A stretch of 64,000 nt of DNA from Hyphomicrobiaceae bacterium (GTDB lineage: Bacteria; Pseudomonadota; Alphaproteobacteria; Rhizobiales; Hyphomicrobiaceae), in contig JALHMB010000002.1 of the NCBI GenBank assembly GCA_022844275.1, forward strand, positions 434,001 to 498,000, read 5' to 3'. A model generated the notes under the pieces. The model saw only the letters and a program-made list of their open reading frames with translations, was not told the origin of the DNA and did not search any database. A program made the translations under genes and the position numbers. Positions 56,460 to 64,000 of the stretch are shown piece after piece; position 1 is the stretch's first letter, and each line of letters begins with the position of its first letter.

Positions 56460-56931
56460 CGGGCGTCCAACTGATCCGTTATCCCCCTATATCGTGAATG
56501 CGTTATATCCGCCGGGATACGTTGTCGGGAGGGTATGCCAAGTTCCGAGTACGGATCAAAGTGGCTTAAAGGGTGGTGGGGGGGTGCCAGTTGATATCTT
56601 GGCACACCCTAATAAGATCAATGACTTAATTTGGCATATCCTACCAGTCAGCGCTCTTGTGCCACTATTGTCAGGCGGAGGGTATGCCAAGATAGCAGGT
56701 GGCACCCCCCCTGGCATAGTTGGCGTCGCCTAAGCCCGTAGTTCAGGCCACCTCGGCAGCATGAAACTGACCAAAACTCGACTTTGACATTCACGGCAAA
56801 AAGCGCCCCAAATCCCACAATAACAGCCTCGCCGTGGCGTTAATCCCTGGCCTTGTTAGCCACTTGCCGAAACCCCCGGAATCACTGCATTTCCAGTGGC
56901 TCATAATCCTGGCTAATTGAGGGGACCGCAA
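56460..56931. other. Non-coding gap with box array
   Basis: 470 bp between the PrimPol gene and the recombinase. It contains the GGGTRTGCCAAGAT boxes listed separately and no believable gene; a 94-codon open frame crosses the boxes but has no ribosome-binding site or family resemblance. The region could be the replication origin. Confidence 0.55.
56531..56693. repeat. Array of inverted GGGTRTGCCAAGAT boxes
   Basis: Four strong copies: GGGTATGCCAAG (+, 56531-56542), GGGTGTGCCAAGAT (-, 56596-56609), GGATATGCCAAAT (-, 56631-56643) and GGGTATGCCAAGAT (+, 56680-56693), plus weaker GGCA/TGCC copies at 56581 and 56701-56720. The order is + - - +, so pairs face each other. Resembles an iteron or operator array. 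Confidence 0.7.
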
Positions 56932-57486
56932 ATGACACGACGAATTGGCTATGCGCGCGTCTCGACGCGTGACCAGAACCTTGACCGGCAGATTGCCGCG
57001 TTGCGTGCCGAGGGGTGCGATCTGATCTTCCGCGAGAAGGCATCCGGCAAATCTATCAAGGGCCGGCCGCAGCTCGACCGCGCCATTGATGCGCTCGGCA
57101 CGGGTGACGTGCTGGTGCTGGCGGAATGGGATCGCGCCACACGCTCAATGACCGATGGCATTGCGATCATCGATCGTGTGCACCGCCGAGGGGCATTCAT
57201 CAAGGTGCTCGATCGGAGCTACCTGGATCTCACGCAACCAATCAACCGGGGCCTGCTGGCCTTCCTGAGTGCCCTGGCCGAGGATGAGCGCAATCGCATC
57301 CTGGCTCGCGCTGAGGGCGGCTGGAAGGCTGCTAAGGCCGCTGGCAAGCATATGGGTCGTAAGCCCAAGCTCACCGATCACCAGCAGGCCGAGGCCCGCG
57401 AGCGCATGGCCAAGGGCGATACGTGCCGCGCGATCGCTCGATCTCTCGGCGTGCACCACAGCACGGTCAGCCGCCTGAGTTGGTAG
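56932..57486 (+). CDS. Serine recombinase (resolvase/invertase family)
   Basis: 184 aa. Nucleophile S11 in RIGYARVSTRDQNLDRQ; EKASGKSIKGRPQLDRAI and LTQPINRGLLAFLSALAEDERNRI are the catalytic-domain and helix-E landmarks; the C-terminal HTH of Hin type is TCRAIARSLGVHHSTVSRL. ATG 56932 has GAGGGG 7 nt upstream. It may resolve multimers of the excised element or invert DNA; no invertible gene is seen beside it. Confidence 0.93.
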   Translation: MTRRIGYARVSTRDQNLDRQIAALRAEGCDLIFREKASGKSIKGRPQLDRAIDALGTGDVLVLAEWDRATRSMTDGIAIIDRVHRRGAFIKVLDRSYLDLTQPINRGLLAFLSALAEDERNRILARAEGGWKAAKAAGKHMGRKPKLTDHQQAEARERMAKGDTCRAIARSLGVHHSTVSRLSW

Positions 57487-57755
57487 CAGCGCCACGTTGC
57501 TGGCTTTGCCTCGCGTGCTGAATTCGTCGCCAAGGGCGAGCTTGCCGCCGTAGCAAGTTGCCGATGCAGAAAGACCCCCGGCACGTGCCCCCGGCATCCC
57601 GATCCGCCATGCTACGCTAATAGCCATCTGAATCCCAGATATACGGGTGGCCGAAAAATTTGGGCCGCTATTGTTGGTGACAATTACTGCCCGGGAAAAA
57701 TTGAAGCCGGCCGGATGCTATAGAGGTGCGCGATTGCTGATGGGCGGGGTCTCAT

Positions 57756-58253
57756 ATGAAATCCGATGATCCATGGTTTGCCGCGTGTCATGAGGCTGGC
57801 CATGCCACCATTGCGCTCATGCTCCGCCTCAAATTCGGCTATGTCGCGATCAATGGCACGCAAGGCAAGCTGATACTGCGACCACCAAAGCCTGAACTGA
57901 TGGATCGCCCTACCTACGCCGAGCATTTCAATCTTCGCCATCTTAAAGTCACCTATGCCGGGATGGCCGCAGAGCTGAAAGCTCGCGGAGCGCGATGTCC
58001 CAACGGCCTCGGCGACGAACAACGGGAACGTATTCGTCTCGGCGCAGCGGAAGATACCGAAGCGGCCGCTAGAATTGAGGCCCGACTCAGTGAGAAGGCC
58101 ACATCCGAGGCATTGCTTTGGGCGGGACGCCAGATCAATCGAGATGACGTATGGCAGGCAATTTGCGCACTGGCTCAAGAGCTGATCACAAAGGAAATGC
58201 TGCTTTACGGCGATGCACGCGCCATCGTCCAACCGTATGGAATTCTCCCTTAA
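57756..58253 (+). CDS. Stand-alone M41-like (FtsH-type) metallopeptidase
   Basis: 165 aa. The zinc motif HEAGH (H12, E13, H16, in CHEAGHATIALML) is the FtsH-type sequence. The second part (YAGMAAELKARG and GAAEDTEAAARIEARL, with DDVWQAICALAQELITKEML) parallels the third-ligand helix region of the M41 domain. No AAA domain and no membrane helix, so this is the bare peptidase unit. It is the first of three cargo genes and is 16 nt ahead of the membrane-protein gene. The role is unknown; activation of a partner by proteolysis is a reasonable hypothesis. Confidence 0.7.
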   Translation: MKSDDPWFAACHEAGHATIALMLRLKFGYVAINGTQGKLILRPPKPELMDRPTYAEHFNLRHLKVTYAGMAAELKARGARCPNGLGDEQRERIRLGAAEDTEAAARIEARLSEKATSEALLWAGRQINRDDVWQAICALAQELITKEMLLYGDARAIVQPYGILP

Positions 58254-58269
58254 ACTGTAAGAGACCTCA

Positions 58270-59019
58270 ATGGCTGCATCCTGCAAAAGGCGTTACGTCC
58301 GCGCGCGTATGCTATGGCGGGACGTTCCCCTCGCCTTGAAAGTAGGCCTCATTCTCACGCCGATTTGGCTGGGGGCTGTTCTCGGCTATAGCCAATCATT
58401 TGAGAAGGTAAAATCGCAGAATGAGTTAGGCGACTTCCTAGCGGGCGTCTTTGCGCCACTTGCATTCCTTTGGCTAGTAATTGCCGTGTTCCTCCAGAAA
58501 GACGAATTGGGCTACCAGCGACAAGAGCTGATAGATAGTCGCATTGCCCAGCAGCGGTTGGCGTTGGAAACGGTAGAGCTTGTCAAGGTATCAAAGAGCA
58601 GCTTGGCCCATCAGCTTTGGAAGGCTGAGGATTTGGAACTGCAGAAGGATGTGGAGCTTCTTTGCGATCTGCTGTGCAGCTACTCTCCCCGCATTATTTA
58701 TAGCTACGCGCACGTCAAGCGTCCTCTTTTTGGGCATTTGGAAAAGGAAAACGGCTTGGATACAAATTTTGCAGATGCCTTGGGAAGCTTGATATCTTGG
58801 TTTAATGCGCGTGATCGCGTCGTTCTGGATAGTAATCCGGCCAAGGCTGCTCAACTCGCCGATCGTATACAGCGACAGCTGATGTTCATTCTCGATAACG
58901 TGCCATTGGAAAAGTCGCGACCGGGCTTAGCTGTGCGGATAGAGATCTGGCAATTGAGTGAATTATTTCACATGCTCGGCGAATTCCAGGCATGGCTCAA
59001 AACTCGCGTTTCCAAGTGA
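58270..59019 (+). CDS. Two-helix membrane protein resembling abortive-infection (PutAbiC-like) proteins
   Basis: 249 aa, AT-rich coding. Helices at about 21-39 and 56-76 (GDFLAGVFAPLAFLWLVIAVFLQ) are followed by QKDELGYQRQELIDSRIAQQRLALE, a coiled stretch, then a cytoplasmic helical domain. The GDF-x-AGV-...-LQ-x-x-EL-x-x-QR-x-EL pattern is what I recall of putative phage abortive-infection proteins; I could not search. 16 nt behind the M41-like gene, so co-transcribed. Candidate effector of a membrane-acting defence system. Confidence 0.6.
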   Translation: MAASCKRRYVRARMLWRDVPLALKVGLILTPIWLGAVLGYSQSFEKVKSQNELGDFLAGVFAPLAFLWLVIAVFLQKDELGYQRQELIDSRIAQQRLALETVELVKVSKSSLAHQLWKAEDLELQKDVELLCDLLCSYSPRIIYSYAHVKRPLFGHLEKENGLDTNFADALGSLISWFNARDRVVLDSNPAKAAQLADRIQRQLMFILDNVPLEKSRPGLAVRIEIWQLSELFHMLGEFQAWLKTRVSK

Positions 59020-59029
59020 AGAGCTCACG

Positions 59030-59566
59030 CTATTCCATCGTTTCGAGTGACTCCGTGAAGCCCTGCACCTTATGCATCAGTTCAAACATGGCATAGGTGG
59101 CGCGGGTAATTTCCTCACTTATGGCCGCCACTTCCGCAACGGACATTTCGACTTCTTCATGGGTCGTCATGGTTTTGGGCTGCCGTGATTGTGCCTTCTT
59201 GAAAGTCGTCTGACCCTGGACACGCGTGGCAATATCTGGAGCGTCGCCGGGGAACCAATGGTCGTGCACAACACGGTTTCGTCGAAGCCTGAGATCGTTG
59301 TCAATTTTGTTAATCAGCGTGTCCATTCGGTCGAACCAATCATCGCTTGGTTTGCGCACACTTGCGATGGCCCGGAGCATTTTGAGCTTGTCTCTGAAAT
59401 CGGCGTTTACAGAGATGCAGTGCATTTCGAGGCTGTTGACCTCGTGGTTCATTAGATGCGCGAACGCCGCGTCGGCGATTTGCTCGAGCCAGGTCCAGTG
59501 GATGCAGACAAAGCCGATGGCCTCGGCATGACGCTTCAATCGCTCATCGAACGGGTCAATTGACAT
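59030..59566 (-). CDS. HEPN-like protein, element cargo
   Basis: 178 aa, helical. R96-N-R-V-V-H101 fits the R-x(4-6)-H motif of HEPN ribonucleases; preceding helices (FVCIHWTWLEQIADAAFAHLM and DWFDRMDTLINKIDNDLRLRRN) suit a HEPN four-helix bundle. The C-terminal part is helical and acidic. The minus-strand gene ends 11 nt from the membrane-protein stop, so they are convergent. The nuclease role rests on the motif alone; toxin and phage-sensor HEPN proteins are known. Confidence 0.6.
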   Translation of the reverse strand: MSIDPFDERLKRHAEAIGFVCIHWTWLEQIADAAFAHLMNHEVNSLEMHCISVNADFRDKLKMLRAIASVRKPSDDWFDRMDTLINKIDNDLRLRRNRVVHDHWFPGDAPDIATRVQGQTTFKKAQSRQPKTMTTHEEVEMSVAEVAAISEEITRATYAMFELMHKVQGFTESLETME

Positions 59567-59590
59567 GGTCGAGAACTCCCCATGGAACAG

Positions 59591-60943
59591 TCACCATCCC
59601 ACAATGCGGTCGACCTCATCGGCGAGCTTTTGCAGAGCATCACGCTTCTCCCCGAGATACGCGAAGCGATCATATACACCAGCCACGCCACCGATCTTGT
59701 GGCCTAGCACCCGCTCGGCTGTATCATTGTCGACCTTAAGGCTTGAGAGCATCGTCCGTGCCGTGCGCCGCAGATCGTGTAACGTCCAGTGCGGCACCTC
59801 GGGCGTCTCGGCCTTCCAGCAAATTTGCGCCATGCGCATCGTGAGCACGCCGAACGCCTTGCTGTACCCCGAGAAGGCCGTCTCGCCGCCATCGGTCGAG
59901 AACACATAACGCTTGCCGCCGGGCTTCACTCCGAGCCCCTGCAACTCTGTCACGGTCTGGCGGCTCAATGGCACCACGTGCGCCACGTTGGTCTTGTAGC
60001 GCTCGGCCGGTATCTCCCAGAGCCATTGGCCCTTGGGAGCGCCATGCTTGTTGCCCGGCTGCGCAATGGACAGCTCGCGCTCATGCATCCCGGCCACCTC
60101 GCTCCGCCGGCAGGCAGTGAGGAGCAATGTCTTGATGAAAGCCGGATAGATGCACGGCAGCCGTTCGCCGGCTTCGTTGTGTGTGCCGCGCTGGCCTTCC
60201 GTGGGGCGCTTCAGGGCGCTCCAGAGTACGAACAGCTCGTGTTCGGTAAGCCACCGCTCTCGGGCCTGTTCCTTCCGCTTGGTGCCGCGTCGGCGCCGGA
60301 TGATCAGCGGGTTGGTGAAATCGTCGTCTCGTTCGTCAGCCCACCATGCCAGCGCCGAGCTGAGGCGTGAGCGCACCCGATTGGCCATGACGGGCGCCGG
60401 CCCCCGAGGCTTTCCCTTGCCGCCTCCGCGCTGCCTAGGGCTATTGAGGCCGCCCTCACGGATGCCATCGAGCATGGTGGCGATGTGGCTGCGCTTCAGC
60501 TCATAGACGCCTAGCTCGCCAATGGCCGGCTTCACGTATCGGCCGAAGATCCGCCGGTACTCGTCTGACGTTCGCAGGTCGCGTCCCTCATGCTTCATGA
60601 AGGCGTCCACCACGTCCGCGACGGTCGAACCCTTCTCGGCCTTCTCGGCTTCGGCCTTGACCTTGCCGATGGCCTCGCCACGGTCCAGGGCCTGCCGCAG
60701 CGTCCGTGCCTGCCGGGCGGCCTTCACGCATGACCAGAGTGGCCAGCGCCCTATGGTCTCGCGGCGCTGCTTTCCGTCTGCATCGCGGTACACCAAGCAC
60801 CAGCTCTTGGCTCCGGCCGCCGTCGCCTGGATACCGAAACCGCGCGGCGTCGGCTTGCCCTCAATCACGCCTTTCAGGAAGTGCGTCTTTGCACCCTTGG
60901 GCGGCAGGCCCAACGCACGGATGGTATCCTCATTGACGTGCAT
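59591..60943 (-). CDS. int: Tyrosine-recombinase integrase
   Basis: 450 aa, P4-like integrase with N-terminal DUF4102-type arm domain (GFGIQATAAGAKSWCLVYRD), SAM-like core-binding domain, and catalytic domain with R279 (LLTACRRSEV), H389-x-x-R392 (LHDLRRTART), H415 (VLGHKIGG) and Y424 (GVYDRF). It lies about 200 bp inside attR and reads inward. ATG 60943 has GGGGG upstream. Targets the tRNA-Pro 3' end. Confidence 0.96.
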   Translation of the reverse strand: MHVNEDTIRALGLPPKGAKTHFLKGVIEGKPTPRGFGIQATAAGAKSWCLVYRDADGKQRRETIGRWPLWSCVKAARQARTLRQALDRGEAIGKVKAEAEKAEKGSTVADVVDAFMKHEGRDLRTSDEYRRIFGRYVKPAIGELGVYELKRSHIATMLDGIREGGLNSPRQRGGGKGKPRGPAPVMANRVRSRLSSALAWWADERDDDFTNPLIIRRRRGTKRKEQARERWLTEHELFVLWSALKRPTEGQRGTHNEAGERLPCIYPAFIKTLLLTACRRSEVAGMHERELSIAQPGNKHGAPKGQWLWEIPAERYKTNVAHVVPLSRQTVTELQGLGVKPGGKRYVFSTDGGETAFSGYSKAFGVLTMRMAQICWKAETPEVPHWTLHDLRRTARTMLSSLKVDNDTAERVLGHKIGGVAGVYDRFAYLGEKRDALQKLADEVDRIVGW

Positions 60944-61141
60944 AGCGCCCCCGCTGCTACGTGAATCCGTAGCAACACCATAGCAACACTGGCAGCCGGG
61001 CACAATAACAACTCAGAGCACCGATAAATGGGCTCCTCCGGCTCAACAATAGTGAGCCAGTAAAGCAATTTACACGCATAGCGTACGAAATATCGAGGCT
61101 AGGTAAGGCGTTACAACATTAACCAATTTCAGTCCGTATTA

Positions 61142-61194
61142 TGCTTTGGGAGCAGGGGGTCGCGAGTTCGAATCCCGCTGCCCCGACCAATAAT
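61142..61194. repeat. Right attachment repeat (attR)
   Basis: 53-bp exact copy of the tRNA-Pro 3' part at 45445-45497. The tRNA 5' half is absent here, so this copy is not a functional tRNA gene. Confidence 0.95.
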
Positions 61195-61803
61195 CTCAAT
61201 GTCTGGACTATCCGGGGATCACGGTCGATCCCCGATCCTGTCCTCGTAACCGTTATAGTTGGCACTGCTCCGGCGTGCCATCGATGTGGCCACCGTCAAT
61301 CGAGCAAGAGGTGCAGCTCGGCTACGAGGCGCTCGTCTCGCAGACCCCAGATGAAGGGAATGCCTGTTCCCAGCCACTCGACGAGTTTCGCCAGCGCAGC
61401 CAAGGACTGGCAGGACCGCATTGCCCATGTCGATCCGCGTAGCTCATCGGTCGCCTTCATGGTGGTCGCGGCGGGCTCGGTCTGTGCTGACCGCACATGC
61501 AACGGCCCGACCAGCTATCACACACGCGCATATCAGTTCGACACGGCGCGCGTGCACGAGCCCAGAAGGCCAGAAAATGGCGTTTAATGGGCAATATTGC
61601 TGAACAGCACGCGATCTGGCGGCGTGGCCACAATGCCACGCCCGGTAATGCAAACCCAGCACATTACTTGACTACATGAGTAAACTTTAATCTTCTGTCG
61701 ATGTCAGCGACGCAGGCAGCCAGGCTGAAGGCCACCGCCCCCCAACGTCGCGATATCAGGGGCTCAGGGATTCGCGCGGCAGGTAGCGCGAGGGGGGACT
61801 GTA
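61195..61803. other. Region between attR and the siderophore receptor gene
   Basis: About 610 bp. No gene I can support: open frames of 60-150 codons exist on both strands, without family resemblance or good ribosome-binding sites. A minus-strand frame (61296-61502) encodes a hydrophobic segment and could be a gene remnant cut by the integration event. A perfect dyad GGCGTGGC...GCCACGCC (61621-61642) may be an operator for the receptor gene. Confidence 0.4.
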
Positions 61804-64000
61804 ATGGATAGGAACGACGAGATGTCCGCTGGCGCGGACACCGATATACACGCGCGTGTGGTCGACAGGCTACCGTTGGGTCAGCTGTCGCTCGGCATCG
61901 CTGCATCGATGCTCTTCGCGACGACAGCCGCCGCGCAAACGACTTTGCCGCCGCTCGCCGTCGAGACCAAGAAGGCGCCCCCGAAGGCAAAAGCAAAGGC
62001 CAAAGCCAAGCAGGCGCCCGTAGCTGCGACGCCCGCTCCGGCAGCGCCTGTGCTGCTCGCGGACCCCGCTGATGCAACGCCCAAGCGGCCGGCTAGTCCC
62101 TCGAACTCGCTGGATGCGGGCACCGGCATCGGCCGTCTGCCTGGGACGGTCCAGGACCAGCCTCAGACCGTCAGCGTCATCGGGCAGACGCAGATCCGCG
62201 AGGAGAATATCACCACCCTTGAGCAGGCCCTGCGCGGCGTGCCCGGTGTGACCGTCGCGATTGGCGAAGGCGGCGGCGGCATGAATGGCGACCAGTTCCG
62301 CATTCGCGGCTTCCAGGCCAAGGGCGACATCTACATCGATGGCCTGCGCGACTTCGGCGTCTATGTGCGCGACAGCTTTGCCTACGAGCAGGTGCAAGTC
62401 ATCAAGGGGCCGTCCTCTGAAACGTTCGGCATGGGCACCACCGGCGGCGCCATCAACATCCAGCAGAAGACTGCACATCTGGGCGACGAGACTAGTGTTG
62501 AGGTCTCCGTCGGTACCGGACCGCTGGTGCGCACGACGATCGACGTCAACAAGCAGATCAACGCGACGACGGCGGCCCGCATCGTCGGCCTGTACCACGA
62601 TCAGGATCTAGTGGATCGCGATCACCTCTACTCCGATCGCTCGGGCGTTCTTGCCTCGCTGGCCTTCGGCCTCGGCACGGACGAGAAGCTGACCGTCAAC
62701 TACCTGCACCAGTCGGGCAAGCGCAAGCCGGACATGGGCGTGCCGATCTTCGATCCTGATGGCACGGCAGCAGGTTCGCGCCTTGGCAAGCCGGTCACCG
62801 AGTTCGGCGTGTCGCGCAAGAATTTCTATGGCAAAGAGACCGACCTCGACGACTCCGACGTCGACATGTTGACGGCGCGTTACACGAAGCGCGTGAATGA
62901 GGCACTGACGATCTACAATGACACGCGCCTTGCGATGTACAGCCGGTACTTCGCGCAAACAGTGGTGAGCTGCGCAACAGGCTCGGCGTGCGGTAACAGC
63001 ATTCTGGATGGCACGTTCAACGGCGCCTATGCGTTCGGTGGCCCGGCCGGCTTCGATCAGGAGTCCTGGGGCATCCAGAATGTCACGACGGCACTTGCGA
63101 AGTTTCACACTGGTCAACTACGCCATGAGTTCGTTGCAGGCATTGACGTCTTCTACCAAAATGACCGGCGTACGAATCTCGGCAACTTCAGCACGCTGCA
63201 GCCCGGCGTGACCAATGCGGCGAAGACGCCGGGGACGATTGGGAACCCGCTCTACCAGAATCCGCCTGATTTCTATGTGGCGCACAACCAGCTTGCGCGA
63301 AAGAAAGCGGAAGCCGACAACATCGCCTTCTTCGCGAGCGATCGTGTGTGGCTGACGCCGGAGTTCTCGGTTCTTGGTGGTATCCGCTGGGATAGCTACT
63401 CGGCCACCTACAGGGCCACGAATACGACGACAGGCTCATGGACCGGTGGCACGGCCATCGACACGTCAGCTGACACGGACTTCTGGAGCCCGAAGGCGAG
63501 TGTGATCTGGGAACCGACCAAGCAGCAGACGTATTACGTCTCCTACGCGAAATCGTTCTCGTCGCTCGCCGGACAGTTCATCACGAACGACAATGCGTCC
63601 GTCGGCAATGCAACTCAGGAGCCCGAGGAAAACAAGCTTTGGGAGATCGGTGCAAAGTGGTCGCTCCTGGATGGTCGACTTGGTGCGACGGCGGCACTCT
63701 TCCGTGTCGACAAAACCAACGCGACCGTTGACGACGGAACGGGCTCGCAGGTTCCGACGGGTGAGGAGCAGCGTGTCCAGGGCGTCGAGCTAGGCCTGAC
63801 CGGGCAGCTGACATCCGCTTGGGCCATCCAGGCCGCCTATGCCTACATGGACAGCGAGATCCTCGGCAATGCGGCGACGACCGGAAACAATCCGGTTGCC
63901 AAGGATGCCAACAAGGGCAATCGCGTCTCCTTCGTTCCCGAGCACGCCGTATCGGTATGGTCGACGGTCGAGATTTCGAAGCTCATGCACCTCTGGCCGG
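61804..64000 (+). CDS. TonB-dependent siderophore receptor, 5' part
   Basis: Outer-membrane receptor, cut by the window end after about 732 codons. Signal region LGQLSLGIAASMLFATTAAAQ (about 26-46), a Lys/Ala/Pro-rich linker, then the plug domain (PQTVSVIGQTQIREENITTLEQAL, GVPGVTVAIGEGGGG, FRIRGFQAKGDIYIDGLRD, EQVQVIKGPSSETFGMGTTGGAINI) and barrel strands (FASDRVWLTPEFSVLGGIRWD, YYVSYAKSFSSL). ATG 61804 has GAGGGGGG upstream. It imports an iron-siderophore with TonB energy; ligand unknown. Confidence 0.93.
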   Translation, partial: MDRNDEMSAGADTDIHARVVDRLPLGQLSLGIAASMLFATTAAAQTTLPPLAVETKKAPPKAKAKAKAKQAPVAATPAPAAPVLLADPADATPKRPASPSNSLDAGTGIGRLPGTVQDQPQTVSVIGQTQIREENITTLEQALRGVPGVTVAIGEGGGGMNGDQFRIRGFQAKGDIYIDGLRDFGVYVRDSFAYEQVQVIKGPSSETFGMGTTGGAINIQQKTAHLGDETSVEVSVGTGPLVRTTIDVNKQINATTAARIVGLYHDQDLVDRDHLYSDRSGVLASLAFGLGTDEKLTVNYLHQSGKRKPDMGVPIFDPDGTAAGSRLGKPVTEFGVSRKNFYGKETDLDDSDVDMLTARYTKRVNEALTIYNDTRLAMYSRYFAQTVVSCATGSACGNSILDGTFNGAYAFGGPAGFDQESWGIQNVTTALAKFHTGQLRHEFVAGIDVFYQNDRRTNLGNFSTLQPGVTNAAKTPGTIGNPLYQNPPDFYVAHNQLARKKAEADNIAFFASDRVWLTPEFSVLGGIRWDSYSATYRATNTTTGSWTGGTAIDTSADTDFWSPKASVIWEPTKQQTYYVSYAKSFSSLAGQFITNDNASVGNATQEPEENKLWEIGAKWSLLDGRLGATAALFRVDKTNATVDDGTGSQVPTGEEQRVQGVELGLTGQLTSAWAIQAAYAYMDSEILGNAATTGNNPVAKDANKGNRVSFVPEHAVSVWSTVEISKLMHLWP

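Larger units (their letters stand above)
45445..61194. mobile_element. Integrated phage-satellite-like element in tRNA-Pro, about 15.75 kb
   Basis: Bounded by an exact 53-bp direct repeat of the tRNA-Pro 3' part. It contains a tyrosine integrase at the right end, a serine recombinase, a PrimPol-helicase, an AlpA-like regulator, small and large terminase genes and several small phage-like genes. No portal, capsid, head-protease or tail gene was recognised. Cargo next to the integrase looks defence-related. Gene density is high, with a divergent switch point near 53.9 kb: packaging genes run leftward, replication genes rightward. Best reading: PICI-like satellite; alternative: a prophage that lost its structural genes. 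Confidence 0.88.

Noticed and set aside
56449-56733. 94-codon open frame behind the PrimPol gene
   Set aside because: It crosses the array of inverted boxes, so its residues simply reflect repeated DNA; there is no ribosome-binding site.
61142-61194. Second tRNA-Pro gene at the right end
   Set aside because: Only the 3' half is present; there is no acceptor 5' strand or D arm, so it is an attachment repeat.
61296-61502. 68-codon minus-strand frame with a hydrophobic tryptophan-containing segment
   Set aside because: It might be the remnant of a gene, but without a search I cannot identify it and no good start site is visible.
61141-61587. 148-codon open frame beginning inside attR
   Set aside because: It starts in the tRNA fragment, is Ser/Arg-rich without pattern, and overlaps other equally long frames on the opposite strand.

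Overview
The window is GC-rich chromosomal DNA from an alphaproteobacterium, most likely of the order Hyphomicrobiales. The evidence is the gene families: an EipB-type DUF1849 protein, a DUF2865 protein, DMP19, PurS, the BolA/monothiol glutaredoxin pair, hfq next to hflX, and a small RNA that looks like the MmgR/suhB family. I cannot name a genus from the sequence alone.

Layout. 1-9.8 kb: EipB, an amino-acid binding protein, methylmalonyl-CoA epimerase, SecA, DMP19, a TerB-like protein and a TonB. 9.8-19.4 kb: a PRISE-type reductase, purS-purQ, then a block (NIPSNAP, sRNA, DUF815 ATPase, a dehydrogenase, an aldo-keto reductase) bounded by two copies of one palindromic repeat, then BolA, Grx4, a doubled PqiA and a hydrolase. 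19.5-25.5 kb: ndk, small hypotheticals, guaA, a flavin reductase and overlapping msrB-msrA. 25.5-29.4 kb: a cyanate uptake and degradation operon (binding protein, permease, ATPase, cyanase) whose upstream region carries a sigma-54-like promoter and two NtrC-like sites. 29.6-45.4 kb: cytochrome b, EVE protein, ABC1 kinase, MutT, DUF2865, a ClpN/proline-rich membrane protein, argB, a HAD nucleotidase, GFA, DsbB, YqaA, HflX, Hfq, an HI0933-type flavoprotein, glyoxalase I, a double cold-shock protein and DUF192.

45.4-61.2 kb is an integrated mobile element of about 15.75 kb in the 3' end of a tRNA-Pro(TGG) gene. A 53-bp exact direct repeat (45445-45497 and 61142-61194) marks its ends, and a tyrosine integrase sits inside the right end. 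It has a PrimPol-helicase replication gene, a serine recombinase, an AlpA-like regulator and a minus-strand packaging block (large and small terminase plus small phage-like proteins). I see no portal, major capsid, protease or tail gene, so it reads as a phage satellite (PICI-like) or a strongly reduced prophage. Next to the integrase lie three cargo genes that look like host-defence material: a stand-alone M41-like HEAGH peptidase, a two-helix membrane protein resembling abortive-infection proteins, and a protein with a HEPN-like RNRVVH motif. The element also carries a recurrent GTGTAAAT motif and an array of inverted GGGTRTGCCAAGAT boxes.

61.8 kb to the end: the 5' part of a TonB-dependent siderophore receptor, which runs off the window.
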